Shown in pieces: positions 28,347 through 37,530 of a stretch of DNA of 64,000 nt. The position numbers were made by a program, and so were the translations under genes. The notes under the pieces were generated by a model. That model made no database searches. It was not told the DNA's origin and was given only the letters and a program-made list of their open reading frames with translations. The stretch is from positions 1-64,000 of the forward strand of contig CAMPAR010000005.1 of NCBI GenBank assembly GCA_946632055.1, given 5' to 3'. Each line of letters begins with the position of its first letter. Position 1 is the first letter of the stretch. The stretch comes from an uncultured Lachnospiraceae bacterium. GTDB lineage: Bacteria > Bacillota > Clostridia > Lachnospirales > Lachnospiraceae.

Positions 28347-30257
28347 TCAGCTCCCGTTGTATTTCAGGCAGAGCATGGTGAGGTCGTCGAACTGCTCAGC
28401 GTCCCCGGCGAAGCGTTCCGCCGCCTGGCTCATCGCTTTCAGGCGCTCCTCGGGGGAGGCCTCCGTGTCCGCGTTCAGCACCTGAAGAATCCGCTGCAGT
28501 CCGAACTGCTCATTCTCCGCGTTCGAGGCCTCGGCGAGTCCGTCCGTATAGACGAAAACCTCCGCGCCCGGAGTAAGCTCCAGCGTATACTCCTTGTAGG
28601 CCATCCCCGCGAATCCGCCCGCGACAAAGCCGTGCGGGTCCTTGAAGACCTCGAAAGCACCGCCCGCGTTCCGGACAATCGGGTACTCGTGTCCGGCGTT
28701 CACGGCGCTCAGCCTTCCCGAGGAAATTTCCAGAATTCCGAGCCAAACCGTCACGAACATATCCTCCGGATTATGGGCGCAGATCGCGTCGTTGGCGCGC
28801 TTCATGATCTCGGCCGCCGAAAGCCCCGCTTCCGCCTGATTCTCAAGAATAATCTTAGAGGACATCATGAATAGCGCCGCCGGCACACCTTTCCCGGACA
28901 CATCCGCGATTGTGAGGCAGAGGTGGTCGTCATCAATCAGGAAGAAATTGTAGAAGTCTCCGCCAACCTCCCGCGCCGCCTTCATGCTGGCATAAATCTC
29001 GAACTCCTTTCTCTCCGGAAAAGGCGGAAATACGCCCGGCAGCACGGAGCTCTGGATATTCTTCGCCATATCGAGTTCGGTTTTCACGCGCTCCTGATCC
29101 GCGGCGAGCCGGGTCACTTCCTCGGAATACTGCCGCGCTTCCCGCGTCAGGGAAGAAAATTCTCCGGAAAACAGACCGATCTCATTCCTAGTGCTGTCCC
29201 GGATGGCATCCAGGTTTTCCGCAAGTTTCCCAGAATCCCGGTCGCCCCGGAAGGAGACGATGGTCTTTCGCAGCCGGCCGATCGGGCGGATAACGACGAA
29301 ATACAGCGCAAGCTCGATCAGAATTCCGATGAGTCCGAGAAGCATAATAATATCCGCGCGGTAAGTCTCGGTATAATCCAGCGTGGACTGAAGCTCCCTC
29401 GCGCTGATCCTGCCGCAGACCCACAGCTCGAGATCCTGCTCCGGGTCAAGGTAATGCAGACTGAGCCCGTACCCTTCCGAGGCATCGTGCTTCTTCCAGA
29501 CCCAGCCGAAGAAGGTCCTGTCGGAAAGCGCGTACAGATTATTCCAGAGTTTCTCACTCTCCCGGAAATCCGCCTTCTCTCCGAGCCGCACCCGGCCCTC
29601 CCCGTCACGGTCATCGCTGAAAACCAGGCGGATTTCTCCTGCCTCGTCCGCCATGATCAGATAGACATCGCTCAGGTGATAAATGATATTCTCTTCATAT
29701 CCGCTGCCGGCTTCCCGATAGCACTGGGCGGCAAACAGGAGCTTTTCTTCTTCCGGCATCGCCTCCGCTTCGGAAAAGCCGATATCCTTCAGATCGTCCT
29801 CGGGGGTCCCGGTCTTTTCCGTAAATCCGGCATAGACCGGCTTTTCCTCTTCCACATAGGGATTGTCATAAAGCGGACTGTCCCCGATCACTTCCCGCAC
29901 TTCTTCCGCGTGCTCCAGCCAGTAATTCAGGAGCCAGGGATGCGACTGATATTCCGTCAGATTTCCCTCAAGGTTCACAAGCCCCCAGGAGGTGTCGTCC
30001 GCTACCGCGAAAAGGTAGGAATGAAAGGCGGACGAAGTGACCGCGTTCCCGACGATATATCCGGTCAGAAGAAACAGCACGAGCATGGCCGCGCCGATCT
30101 GCATATAAATCCGGTCGGTAAAGACAATCGATACGCCCTTTTTCTTCCTGATGATCCAGGCCGTCACAAAGAGGACGACAAAAAGAAGGACGGCCGCAAT
30201 GGCGATCACCGCCACGATGCTGATATTTTTTTCTGAGATCTGTTCCGCTGCATTCAT
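28347..30257 (-). CDS. membrane-bound SpoIIE/RsbU-type PP2C phosphatase with N-terminal sensor and HAMP-like linker
   Basis: Two TM segments, ELDMAKNIQSSVLPGVFPPFPERKEFEIYASMKAAREVGGDFYNFF, IADVSGKGVPAALFM, VYTDGLAEASNAENEQFG; ORF upstream of 30257 reads into REP sequence. Confidence 0.88.
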   Translation of the reverse strand: MNAAEQISEKNISIVAVIAIAAVLLFVVLFVTAWIIRKKKGVSIVFTDRIYMQIGAAMLVLFLLTGYIVGNAVTSSAFHSYLFAVADDTSWGLVNLEGNLTEYQSHPWLLNYWLEHAEEVREVIGDSPLYDNPYVEEEKPVYAGFTEKTGTPEDDLKDIGFSEAEAMPEEEKLLFAAQCYREAGSGYEENIIYHLSDVYLIMADEAGEIRLVFSDDRDGEGRVRLGEKADFRESEKLWNNLYALSDRTFFGWVWKKHDASEGYGLSLHYLDPEQDLELWVCGRISARELQSTLDYTETYRADIIMLLGLIGILIELALYFVVIRPIGRLRKTIVSFRGDRDSGKLAENLDAIRDSTRNEIGLFSGEFSSLTREARQYSEEVTRLAADQERVKTELDMAKNIQSSVLPGVFPPFPERKEFEIYASMKAAREVGGDFYNFFLIDDDHLCLTIADVSGKGVPAALFMMSSKIILENQAEAGLSAAEIMKRANDAICAHNPEDMFVTVWLGILEISSGRLSAVNAGHEYPIVRNAGGAFEVFKDPHGFVAGGFAGMAYKEYTLELTPGAEVFVYTDGLAEASNAENEQFGLQRILQVLNADTEASPEERLKAMSQAAERFAGDAEQFDDLTMLCLKYNGS

Positions 30258-30324
30258 TGATTCAACATTTTCACTCCGGTACATTCCAAAAAGACCGCTC
30301 TTACAGGGTCCGCTTCCGCCATTT

Positions 30325-30454
30325 GGGGACAGGTTCCGATTGACTAGTTTAGTCATACAGGGACAGACCCCGGTGTGTCCCCGGGTGACTATTTTCGTCA
30401 TTCGGGACCTGTCCCCGGGTGACTGATTTCGTCATTTGGAACCTGTCCCCGGGG
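30325..30454. repeat. REP-like cluster: two direct 34-bp units GGGTGACTNNTTTCGTCATTNGGNACCTGTCCCC plus one inverted relative
   Basis: gggtgactattttcgtcattcgggacctgtcccc / gggtgactgatttcgtcatttggaacctgtcccc, and inverted ggggacaggttccgattgactagtttagtca. Confidence 0.85.
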
Positions 30455-30469
30455 GCGCGGGTAGCGGGC

Positions 30470-31204
30470 TCAGAGGCCGAGGTAGGGCTTCAGATTTTCG
30501 AAAACGACCCGGTAGCCTTCAGTGTACATATGCACGCCGTCAATCGCAAACTCCGCCTTCTGCTCGCCGTTTTCATCGTACAGGCCGTCGTTCACGTCGA
30601 TATAGTGATATCCGTATTTCTTCGCGAGCGCCTCCACGCGCGCATCGCAGGCCGCAATATTCTCCGGCGTGCGGTCCTTCAGCATCGCCGCCTGCCATTC
30701 GTTCTGCCCCGGCAGATGACGGTTCGTCGGATAATAGGCCATGCAGTATATTTCAGCCTCCGGAATCTTTTCCTTTGCCGTCTTCAGAATGGCCTCGTAG
30801 TTTTCCTCCAGATGATCCATCCATTTGTCCCCGTACACCCGGTCCGTCATATCGTTCGTACCGATATTGATGAAGACCTTCGAAGGCTTGAGATCCAGGA
30901 GGACCGTGTCGATTTCCCGCAGGAAGTCGTCGGTCGTCGTGCCGCCGATGCCGCGGTTGTACACGCGCCCTTTGACGCCGGCGGATACCGCCATCTCTGC
31001 GATCGGAAACTGCTCCATCAGCGAGGAGCCGGTAAAGAGGATTCCGCCGGGCTCGGCGCAGGCATTGAGCGTCCGGTAGTTTCGGACCTTCATCGCCTGC
31101 TCGTCTTTCATTCGCTTCTGCATCTGCTCCATGGTCTCGCGCATCATTTCCGTTCGGATTTCCCGATATAATTCACTGTTTCTTACTTCTTCCGTAATCG
31201 CCAT
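30470..31204 (-). CDS. SGNH/GDSL hydrolase family protein
   Basis: ILFTGSSLMEQFP, RGIGGTTTDDFL, INIGTNDMTDRVYGDKW, DGVHMYTEGYRVV. Confidence 0.9.
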   Translation of the reverse strand: MAITEEVRNSELYREIRTEMMRETMEQMQKRMKDEQAMKVRNYRTLNACAEPGGILFTGSSLMEQFPIAEMAVSAGVKGRVYNRGIGGTTTDDFLREIDTVLLDLKPSKVFINIGTNDMTDRVYGDKWMDHLEENYEAILKTAKEKIPEAEIYCMAYYPTNRHLPGQNEWQAAMLKDRTPENIAACDARVEALAKKYGYHYIDVNDGLYDENGEQKAEFAIDGVHMYTEGYRVVFENLKPYLGL

Positions 31205-31325
31205 TTTTCATACTCCTTTCCGAATCACGGGGCTTCAGGGGCAGTAAACCAAACCCGTGATCTGATTGTACCACAGCCGGCAGCTCCTTTTCAATCGGCA
31301 GTTTCAGGAACGGTTGATTTTTCTG

Positions 31326-31600
31326 TTGAACTACCCCCACCTACGCTGCGCTTAGAGGAGGGGGATTCCGTTCTCGGTCCGGCTCCGTAAGCTGATAATA
31401 CTCGCAGCATATGCGGGATGTTTCGCGCTTCACCGGACGGGTTCCGCCCTCCACGCGCATGATTTCGGGTCGTCCCGACCCTACTATGGCTTGGTTTATG
31501 CTGAGGCGTATATTCTCAGCGCTTCATCACGAATATTGAGACTGGCATTCTCGTCCCGTTGATGGACTTTGCCGCACTTTGGACAGGTCCAGATTTTAAG
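31326..31600 (-). ncRNA. candidate TnpB omega-RNA (reRNA) overlapping the tnpB 3' end and the right end of the element
   Basis: Position and structure rich in inverted repeats (e.g. gggtcgggacgaccc, end hairpin); inferred from known TnpB systems. Confidence 0.5.
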
Positions 31601-32614
31601 CCGTTTTTCCTTAACATCCGGATGCTGATATCCGCAGTCATGACAGATCTGGCTCGAAGGATAGTATCTTCCGACTTTGATATGACGGCGGCCGTACCAC
31701 TCCGCCTTATACGAAAGCATGGAAACAAAACTTCTCCAGCCGGAATCGGCGATCCGTCTTGCGTCATCGCTCCGATTATCCGCAAGCAGCTGTTTGACAT
31801 TCAGATCTTCCGTCCCGATCAGACTGTACTGTTTCACCAATTCGGTTGACAGCTTCTGATGATGGTCGTTCCGGAAGTCGCGGATCCGTTCGTGAAGCCT
31901 TGAAACTTTCCTGCGCTGAATCTCATAGCGATGACTGCCCTTTGTTTTTCGGGACAGAAGACGCTGTTCGTGCTTCAGGCGCTTCAGAAGTCCTGCAAGC
32001 GGTTCCGGATTCGGGATGTGCATGAGATGATCAGACAGCACCGCGAAGTCTGACAGTCCAAGATCCATTCCCACGGCTTCTCCGCCTGACAGCTTCTCCG
32101 GCGCATTACACTCGCATAGGACCGAGAAATAATACTTCCCTGAAGGTGTATGCTCCACTGAGGCACTGATGATCCTCCCCTCAATGGAGCGTGAGACTTT
32201 CGATCTTATAAGTCCGAGCTTCGGGAGCTTAACTGCTTTGTCTGTTACCTCTATTGAATTGTTATTGTTCTTACTGGTATAGGAATCGTGATGATCCTTT
32301 TTGGTTTTGTATTTCGGGTATCCGCTGCGCCCCGCAAACATGTTTCTGAAGGCATCGTCCAGGTCCCGGAGCGCGGATTGCAGCGCAGTGGCGTCCGCTT
32401 CCTGAAGCCATTGATACTCCGGATCACGTTTCAATGCGGTCAGTTCCTCAGAACAGCGCGAATAGGAGACATTTGCGTAATTCAGCTGATACTCCTGCTT
32501 CCGCATGGTGAGGAAGAAGTTATAGACAAACCTGACACAGCCGAAGATCCCGGCAAGGATTTTCTGCTGCATCTGGTTTGGATATATACGGTATCGGAAT
32601 GCTTTATGGATCAT
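31496..32614 (-). CDS. tnpB: RNA-guided endonuclease TnpB (IS605 OrfB family)
   Basis: RuvC motifs GMDLGLSDFAVLSD, GTEDLNVKQLL, and zinc finger CHDCGYQHPDVKEKRLKIWTCPKCGKVHQRDENASLNI; acidic residues present. Confidence 0.95.
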   Translation of the reverse strand: MIHKAFRYRIYPNQMQQKILAGIFGCVRFVYNFFLTMRKQEYQLNYANVSYSRCSEELTALKRDPEYQWLQEADATALQSALRDLDDAFRNMFAGRSGYPKYKTKKDHHDSYTSKNNNNSIEVTDKAVKLPKLGLIRSKVSRSIEGRIISASVEHTPSGKYYFSVLCECNAPEKLSGGEAVGMDLGLSDFAVLSDHLMHIPNPEPLAGLLKRLKHEQRLLSRKTKGSHRYEIQRRKVSRLHERIRDFRNDHHQKLSTELVKQYSLIGTEDLNVKQLLADNRSDDARRIADSGWRSFVSMLSYKAEWYGRRHIKVGRYYPSSQICHDCGYQHPDVKEKRLKIWTCPKCGKVHQRDENASLNIRDEALRIYASA

Positions 32615-33021
32615 CTGGATTTTTCTCCCTGGGACTCAATATACTGGCGGATGACATCAGCAGTGACTCCGCCGGTTGTCAGGAGGCAGAAGGACTGCGA
32701 CCAGAACATTTCCTTCCACAGGGAGGATCTGATCTGAGGGAATTCTTTCTTGATCAGGCGGGAACTCGCGGACTTATAGGCATTTATGAACTTTGAAAGT
32801 CCGGAATTCGGCTGCCCCCGGAACAGTACATGCACATGGTCGATGTCATGATTCCAGGCATCGAGCGTTATGTTGTAGTCCGAAGCGATGCGTTCAAAAA
32901 TTACCCGAAGTCGCAGGGAGATTGCATCATCGATGACCTTGCGGCGATATTTAACCACCATAATCAGATGATAGTGCAAAGCGAACACTGAATGATTATT
33001 ATTTTCGAGTTTAAGCGACAT
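32611..33021 (-). CDS. tnpA: IS200/IS605-family transposase TnpA (Y1 HUH)
   Basis: HDIDHVHVLFRGQP (HxH), RQYIES (candidate catalytic Tyr), 136 aa. Confidence 0.95.
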   Translation of the reverse strand: MSLKLENNNHSVFALHYHLIMVVKYRRKVIDDAISLRLRVIFERIASDYNITLDAWNHDIDHVHVLFRGQPNSGLSKFINAYKSASSRLIKKEFPQIRSSLWKEMFWSQSFCLLTTGGVTADVIRQYIESQGEKSR

Positions 33022-33347
33022 GTGCTGTGATTACCTTTCTACGACTGAATATATTATATCACAGATCACGCCGAAAAGCAAGCACATACGTTCGATTACG
33101 AACGCTTTCGGATACCTAAAAAGCGGGATTCATCCCCTCCCTACGCTTTGCTCAGAGGAAGGGGTTTTCTCCCGAGTTTTTGATAAAAATGCCTCCATTT
33201 TCACTAACACCCGCGGGAAAACTATAGTATAATAGTCATTGTTCAGCTTCCGAGTGATCAATTCGAACGGAGGGCTGAACCGACACGAATCCGAAACATC
33301 ACTTCTCACCTGTCCGCACACGGACAGGCGCTTGGAAAGGAGCTTTT

Positions 33348-34214
33348 ATGGAACTTCAGCTGACCCCCTACGAGTATCCTGATCTGATCCCTGCCGGAAC
33401 AATCCGGACCTTTGAACTTGAGATGGTTCCCTATCCGGACCACAGAAGGCGCAGAATCCTGGTATGGCTCCCGGACGACTATGACGGCCTGAAACAGTTC
33501 CCGGTCATTTATCTGCATGACGGCCAGGGCGTCTTCGAATGCCGCGACGGCCGCAACAAGCTGCAGGCGGACCGCGCGGTCACTGCCTTGAAGCCGGAAG
33601 GATTTTCAGCCATCATCGTTGCGATTGACACCTCAAGCGACCGGGGTGCGGAGCTGACGCCGCCCTATCCCCGCAATGAAGCCGGCATCCGCGTCAACGG
33701 GCATCCGATTCCGCTGATTCCGGAGCCAAGCTCTACCGACACTTATGCAGAATTTGTCGTGAGCACCTTGAAGCCCCTGATTGACGAAAACTTCCGTACG
33801 CTCCCGGATCCGGAGCACACCTGTATCGGGGGGATTTCCGCGGGAGGAAGCGCCTCGTTCTTCATGTTCCTTCGAAACCCCGAAGTCTTCGGCCGTGCGA
33901 TCGTCTGCTCTCCGGGCTTCCCGATGTTCGACTTTGACAAACTTCTGGACATTGTAGACCGGTACGACTTCGAGCGCCTGAAAGACCACCGGATCGTTTT
34001 CTTCAACGGCGACCAGAGTATTGACGTCACAAGCGTTGACTATGTGCTTGCCGTCTACCGGAAATTCAAAGAAAAAGGCATGGACCGCCGTCACGCGGCC
34101 TTCCTTTTCGACAGCCGGCAGACGCACAATGAAGCTGCCTGGGCCAAATACCTGCCGGAACTGCTGCACTACCTTTTCGCGCCGGACAACAGCGAAAAAG
34201 GAAATATCGACTGA
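33348..34214 (+). CDS. alpha/beta hydrolase, enterochelin esterase/EstA-like
   Basis: RRILVWLPDDYDGLKQFPVIYLHDGQGVFE, CIGGISAGGSASFFMFLRNPEVFG (GxSxG). Confidence 0.85.
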   Translation: MELQLTPYEYPDLIPAGTIRTFELEMVPYPDHRRRRILVWLPDDYDGLKQFPVIYLHDGQGVFECRDGRNKLQADRAVTALKPEGFSAIIVAIDTSSDRGAELTPPYPRNEAGIRVNGHPIPLIPEPSSTDTYAEFVVSTLKPLIDENFRTLPDPEHTCIGGISAGGSASFFMFLRNPEVFGRAIVCSPGFPMFDFDKLLDIVDRYDFERLKDHRIVFFNGDQSIDVTSVDYVLAVYRKFKEKGMDRRHAAFLFDSRQTHNEAAWAKYLPELLHYLFAPDNSEKGNID

Positions 34215-34373
34215 GTGAAGACAGAGCGGAGCCTTGAAAAAGCTTCGCTCTTTTCTGTTTTCCCGCTTATTTTCCGGAATTCCTGTAGTATTAGTTTTCT
34301 GAATATGCTATACTGGGAGCAGATGACAGCTCGTTCAGCCTAAAACCCTGTATTTCGGGAAGGAACTATTCTG

Positions 34374-35636
34374 ATGAAAAGAAATCGGTTTGACAAAAAC
34401 CTTATCGGCACTGTGCTCGTCATAGTTCTGCTCGCGTTTTGCCTTGCGGGATGCGGCGTCCGGACCTCCGTCGTGGACGAAGAAGCCCGCGCTTCCCTGA
34501 TTGCCGCGGAAACGGAAGACCCGGAAGAGGCCATCAAAGCCATCTACGAAAAGAATTCCTCCAGAGAAACCTCACTTTCAGAATCGCCCGCGTCTCCGGA
34601 TCAAACTCCGGAGACTTCTTCGCATGTCGACGCCTCAGATGAAACCGACGCAAAAACGCCCTCCCGGGAGGAGGAAGACACTTCGAAAAGCAGTCTGAAG
34701 GACCGGAAAAAAGCGGAAATCCTCGCCTCCGAGGAAGAACAGGCTTCCGAGCGGGAAGAAGCAAAAGAAATCATCGCCTCGATTGAGGAAAGCGAGAAAG
34801 AAGCGGAGGAATCCGCGCGCAGTGCGTCGGAAGAGGAATCCCGCGCGGCCGCTTCATCGGAGGAAGCCGCCCGGCAGTCCGAAGAAGAAGCCTCCCGAAA
34901 CGAGGCTGAAAGCACCGCAGCAAGCGAGACGCCCGCGCCGGAGGAGTCCGCCGCGCCTTCGGAATCCCCTGTGGAAGAAACTTCCACAACCGTCGCCGAA
35001 GCGCCGACGGAAACGACCCCTACTGAAACCGCGGCTCCGGAAACCGAGCCCTCGACAGAAGCCGCTCCGTCCGAGACGCCTCCGCCGGAAACCGCTCCGC
35101 CCGCGCCGCAGGCCTACGGCAAGACCGTTCTTGTCGGTGATTCGCGCACGGCGGAGTTTGTGAATACCGGCCTTCTCCCCGCAAGCCAGTGCTTTTTCTA
35201 TCCCGGCGCGGTGTTTGCCCTCCGGGATCCCAGCTTCGGCCAGCAGGCCGTAAACGCCGCGAATACGCACCCCGCCAAGGCCGTTTTCATGAACGGAATG
35301 AACGACCTCGGAGTCTATCACGGAGACGCGGGCATTTTCATCGCGGAGTATCAGGCGACCATCGACACCTTCCTGTCGATTTCGCCGGGAACGCAGATCT
35401 ACTGCAACGCCATCATCCCCGCCACACCGGACGCGACCGCCCAGTACCCCGGTCGGGAAAATGTCGGCGGCTTCAACGCCGCGATTCAGGGCATGTGCGC
35501 TTCCCGCGGCTGGACCTATATCGACGCGAACGGCGGCTTCCAGGACGCCTGGTATCTCGCGGACGGCGTGCACTTTGACTGGGCCTGGTATCCGGTGTGG
35601 CTCGGAAATTTCCAGGCCATCGTCGGCGGCTTCTGA
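34374..35636 (+). CDS. lipoprotein with Glu/Ala/Ser/Pro-rich low-complexity stalk and C-terminal SGNH-like hydrolase domain
   Basis: Lipobox AFCLAGC; repetitive EEASR/SEEE and ETPTETAAPET tract; C-term GKTVLVGDSRTAEF, FMNGMNDLG, LADGVHFD. Confidence 0.82.
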   Translation: MKRNRFDKNLIGTVLVIVLLAFCLAGCGVRTSVVDEEARASLIAAETEDPEEAIKAIYEKNSSRETSLSESPASPDQTPETSSHVDASDETDAKTPSREEEDTSKSSLKDRKKAEILASEEEQASEREEAKEIIASIEESEKEAEESARSASEEESRAAASSEEAARQSEEEASRNEAESTAASETPAPEESAAPSESPVEETSTTVAEAPTETTPTETAAPETEPSTEAAPSETPPPETAPPAPQAYGKTVLVGDSRTAEFVNTGLLPASQCFFYPGAVFALRDPSFGQQAVNAANTHPAKAVFMNGMNDLGVYHGDAGIFIAEYQATIDTFLSISPGTQIYCNAIIPATPDATAQYPGRENVGGFNAAIQGMCASRGWTYIDANGGFQDAWYLADGVHFDWAWYPVWLGNFQAIVGGF

Positions 35637-35662
35637 GCCAGAGAAGATTTGTGGAGACGGAA

Positions 35663-36142
35663 ATGAAACGGATTCTGATCGAGGCCGGTTCCCTCGCGGT
35701 GCTCGGCCTGTTCATATTTTTCATGCTGCGCGAGCCTTCGATGAGCGCAGCCCCCTTTGACGAGCTTCGGACGCGCCTCGTTCAGGCCTCGGTCCTGCCG
35801 GAGGACGCCGCGTCCGGCAATTCAAGCCTTTCGCTTCGCCGGAATTACGGCCTCGACGCCGAGACGCTCGGCGACGTCCTTTACTGCCCGCCGAAGGATT
35901 TCATGGATGTCGATGAAATCCTGATCGCGCGGACGCCGGATGCTTCGCTCCGTAAAAAACTGCGTGCGGCGGCCGAAGAGCGCCTCGAGTCGCAGAAAAA
36001 CACCTTTGAAAACTACGGGACCTTTCAGTATCAGCGGCTCTCGGACGCCGTTCTTTACGAAAGGGGCGATTACTTTGTCCTGATCGTGGCCGAGCACCCC
36101 GACGCGGTGCTTCGTGACGTCAGAAAGGAGATTGAAAACTAA
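35663..36142 (+). CDS. DUF4358-like protein
   Basis: Short TM-anchored protein with KDFMDVDEILIARTPDASLRKKLRAAAEERLESQ, between the SGNH lipoprotein and MBOAT genes. Confidence 0.65.
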   Translation: MKRILIEAGSLAVLGLFIFFMLREPSMSAAPFDELRTRLVQASVLPEDAASGNSSLSLRRNYGLDAETLGDVLYCPPKDFMDVDEILIARTPDASLRKKLRAAAEERLESQKNTFENYGTFQYQRLSDAVLYERGDYFVLIVAEHPDAVLRDVRKEIEN

Positions 36143-37518
36143 TGGTATTCAGCAGTCTCATCTTTCTGTACGCGTTCCTGCCGCTTTCGATGCTTCTGTA
36201 CTTTGTCGTCCCCGAAATCCGCGTGAAAAACCTTGTGCTTCTCATGTTCTCCCTCCTGTTCTACGCCTGGGGGGAGCCGGTCTATATTTTCCTGATGCTC
36301 TTTTCCATCCTGGTCAATTACCTTCTCGGGCGGCTGATGGAGGACGAGCCCGCGAAAAAGAAACACACCCTGGTCTTCGCAGTCTTTATCAATCTCCTCA
36401 CGCTCGGCTTCTTCAAGTATTACGGCTTTGCCGTTTCCGGCATCAACGCCCTCTTCCGTCTTCAGCTTCCGGTGCGTGAGCTGCCGCTGCCGATCGGCAT
36501 TTCCTTCTACACCTTCCAGGCGCTCTCCTACCTCATTGATCTTTATCGCGGAAAATACAGGGCGCAGAAAAACCTCCTCTCCTTCGCGCTCTACATCTCC
36601 ATGTATTTCCAGCTGATCGCCGGTCCGATCGTGCGCTACAAAGAGGTGGAGCGGCAGCTCACCGAGCGCCGCCTCAGCGCGGAAAACCTCGGGAAGGGAC
36701 TGGCGCGCTTCGTGCTCGGCCTCGGAAAAAAGGTGCTGATCGCGAATGTTCTCGGGGCGCTTTTTGACCGGGTAAGCGGAATGGGCGGCACGCTCACCAC
36801 CGCCTCCGCGTGGCTTGGCATCGCGGCCTACACCCTGCAGATCTATTTTGATTTTTCCGCCTATTCCGATATGGCGATCGGCCTCGGAAAGGCCTGCGGC
36901 TTTGATTTTCCGGAGAATTTCAATCAGCCTTATCTCTCGAAATCCGTCACGGAATTCTGGCGCCGCTGGCATATTTCGCTCGGCAGCTGGTTCCGCGAAT
37001 ATGTCTATATTCCTCTGGGCGGCAACCGGGTGAAGCCCTGGCGCCACGTCCTTAACATCCTGATCGTGTGGGCGCTCACCGGGCTCTGGCACGGTGCCGA
37101 TATCAGCTTCGTCCTGTGGGGGCTGTACTACGCGCTCCTTCTGATTTTCGAAAAGTATGTCCTGAAGAAGCCGCTTCCGGGGCCGTTAAAGTATATTTAC
37201 ACCCTGCTTGCCGTCATGCTCGGATGGGCGCTGTTTTCGGCAGGGAATCTCACGGAGGGGCTTCGCATGCTCTCTTCGATGTGCGGCTTCGCGCCGGGCG
37301 GTCTTGCCGATACGGAGGCGCTGTACCTCCTCCGATCCTACGGCGCGTGGCTCCTTGCGGGAACCGTCCTCGTCCTGCCGCTCGGAATGAAGCTCCGGGA
37401 CCGGCTGCTTTCGAAGAGCCGCTTCGCCCTCGCGGCCGCAAGCCTCGTGATCCTCCTTCTCTCCACCGCCTTCCTCGTGACGGAGAACTACAATCCGTTC
37501 CTGTATTTCAGGTTTTAA
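36142..37518 (+). CDS. MBOAT family O-acyltransferase (AlgI/DltB-like)
   Basis: PIGISFYTFQALSYLIDLYRGKY, PYLSKSVTEFWRRWHISLGSWFREYVYIPLGGNRV, LTGLWHGADISFVLWG. Confidence 0.95.
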   Translation: MVFSSLIFLYAFLPLSMLLYFVVPEIRVKNLVLLMFSLLFYAWGEPVYIFLMLFSILVNYLLGRLMEDEPAKKKHTLVFAVFINLLTLGFFKYYGFAVSGINALFRLQLPVRELPLPIGISFYTFQALSYLIDLYRGKYRAQKNLLSFALYISMYFQLIAGPIVRYKEVERQLTERRLSAENLGKGLARFVLGLGKKVLIANVLGALFDRVSGMGGTLTTASAWLGIAAYTLQIYFDFSAYSDMAIGLGKACGFDFPENFNQPYLSKSVTEFWRRWHISLGSWFREYVYIPLGGNRVKPWRHVLNILIVWALTGLWHGADISFVLWGLYYALLLIFEKYVLKKPLPGPLKYIYTLLAVMLGWALFSAGNLTEGLRMLSSMCGFAPGGLADTEALYLLRSYGAWLLAGTVLVLPLGMKLRDRLLSKSRFALAAASLVILLLSTAFLVTENYNPFLYFRF

Positions 37519-37530
37519 GGAAAAAGAACG

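Larger units (their letters stand above)
31326..33182 (-). mobile_element. IS200/IS605-family insertion sequence (tnpA + tnpB), apparently complete
   Basis: tnpA and tnpB overlap by 4 bp; related imperfect hairpins at the two ends (31334-31365 and 33134-33164, shared core CTACGCT...AGAGGA.GGGG); outer boundaries estimated from TTCAA at the right end and TTTAT at the left flank. Confidence 0.75.

Noticed and set aside
30258-30401. N-terminal extension of the phosphatase ORF (MTKIVTRGHTGVCPCMTKLVNRN...)
   Set aside because: Encoded by REP-like repeat DNA, not by a protein-like sequence; the start was moved to 30257.
30325-30454. CRISPR-like short repeats
   Set aside because: Only two direct units with no unique spacers and one inverted copy; fits a REP-like element better.
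34783-35163. 126-aa Arg/Pro-rich ORF overlapping the stalk region
   Set aside because: Alternate-frame reading of the low-complexity stalk; no independent RBS or family resemblance.
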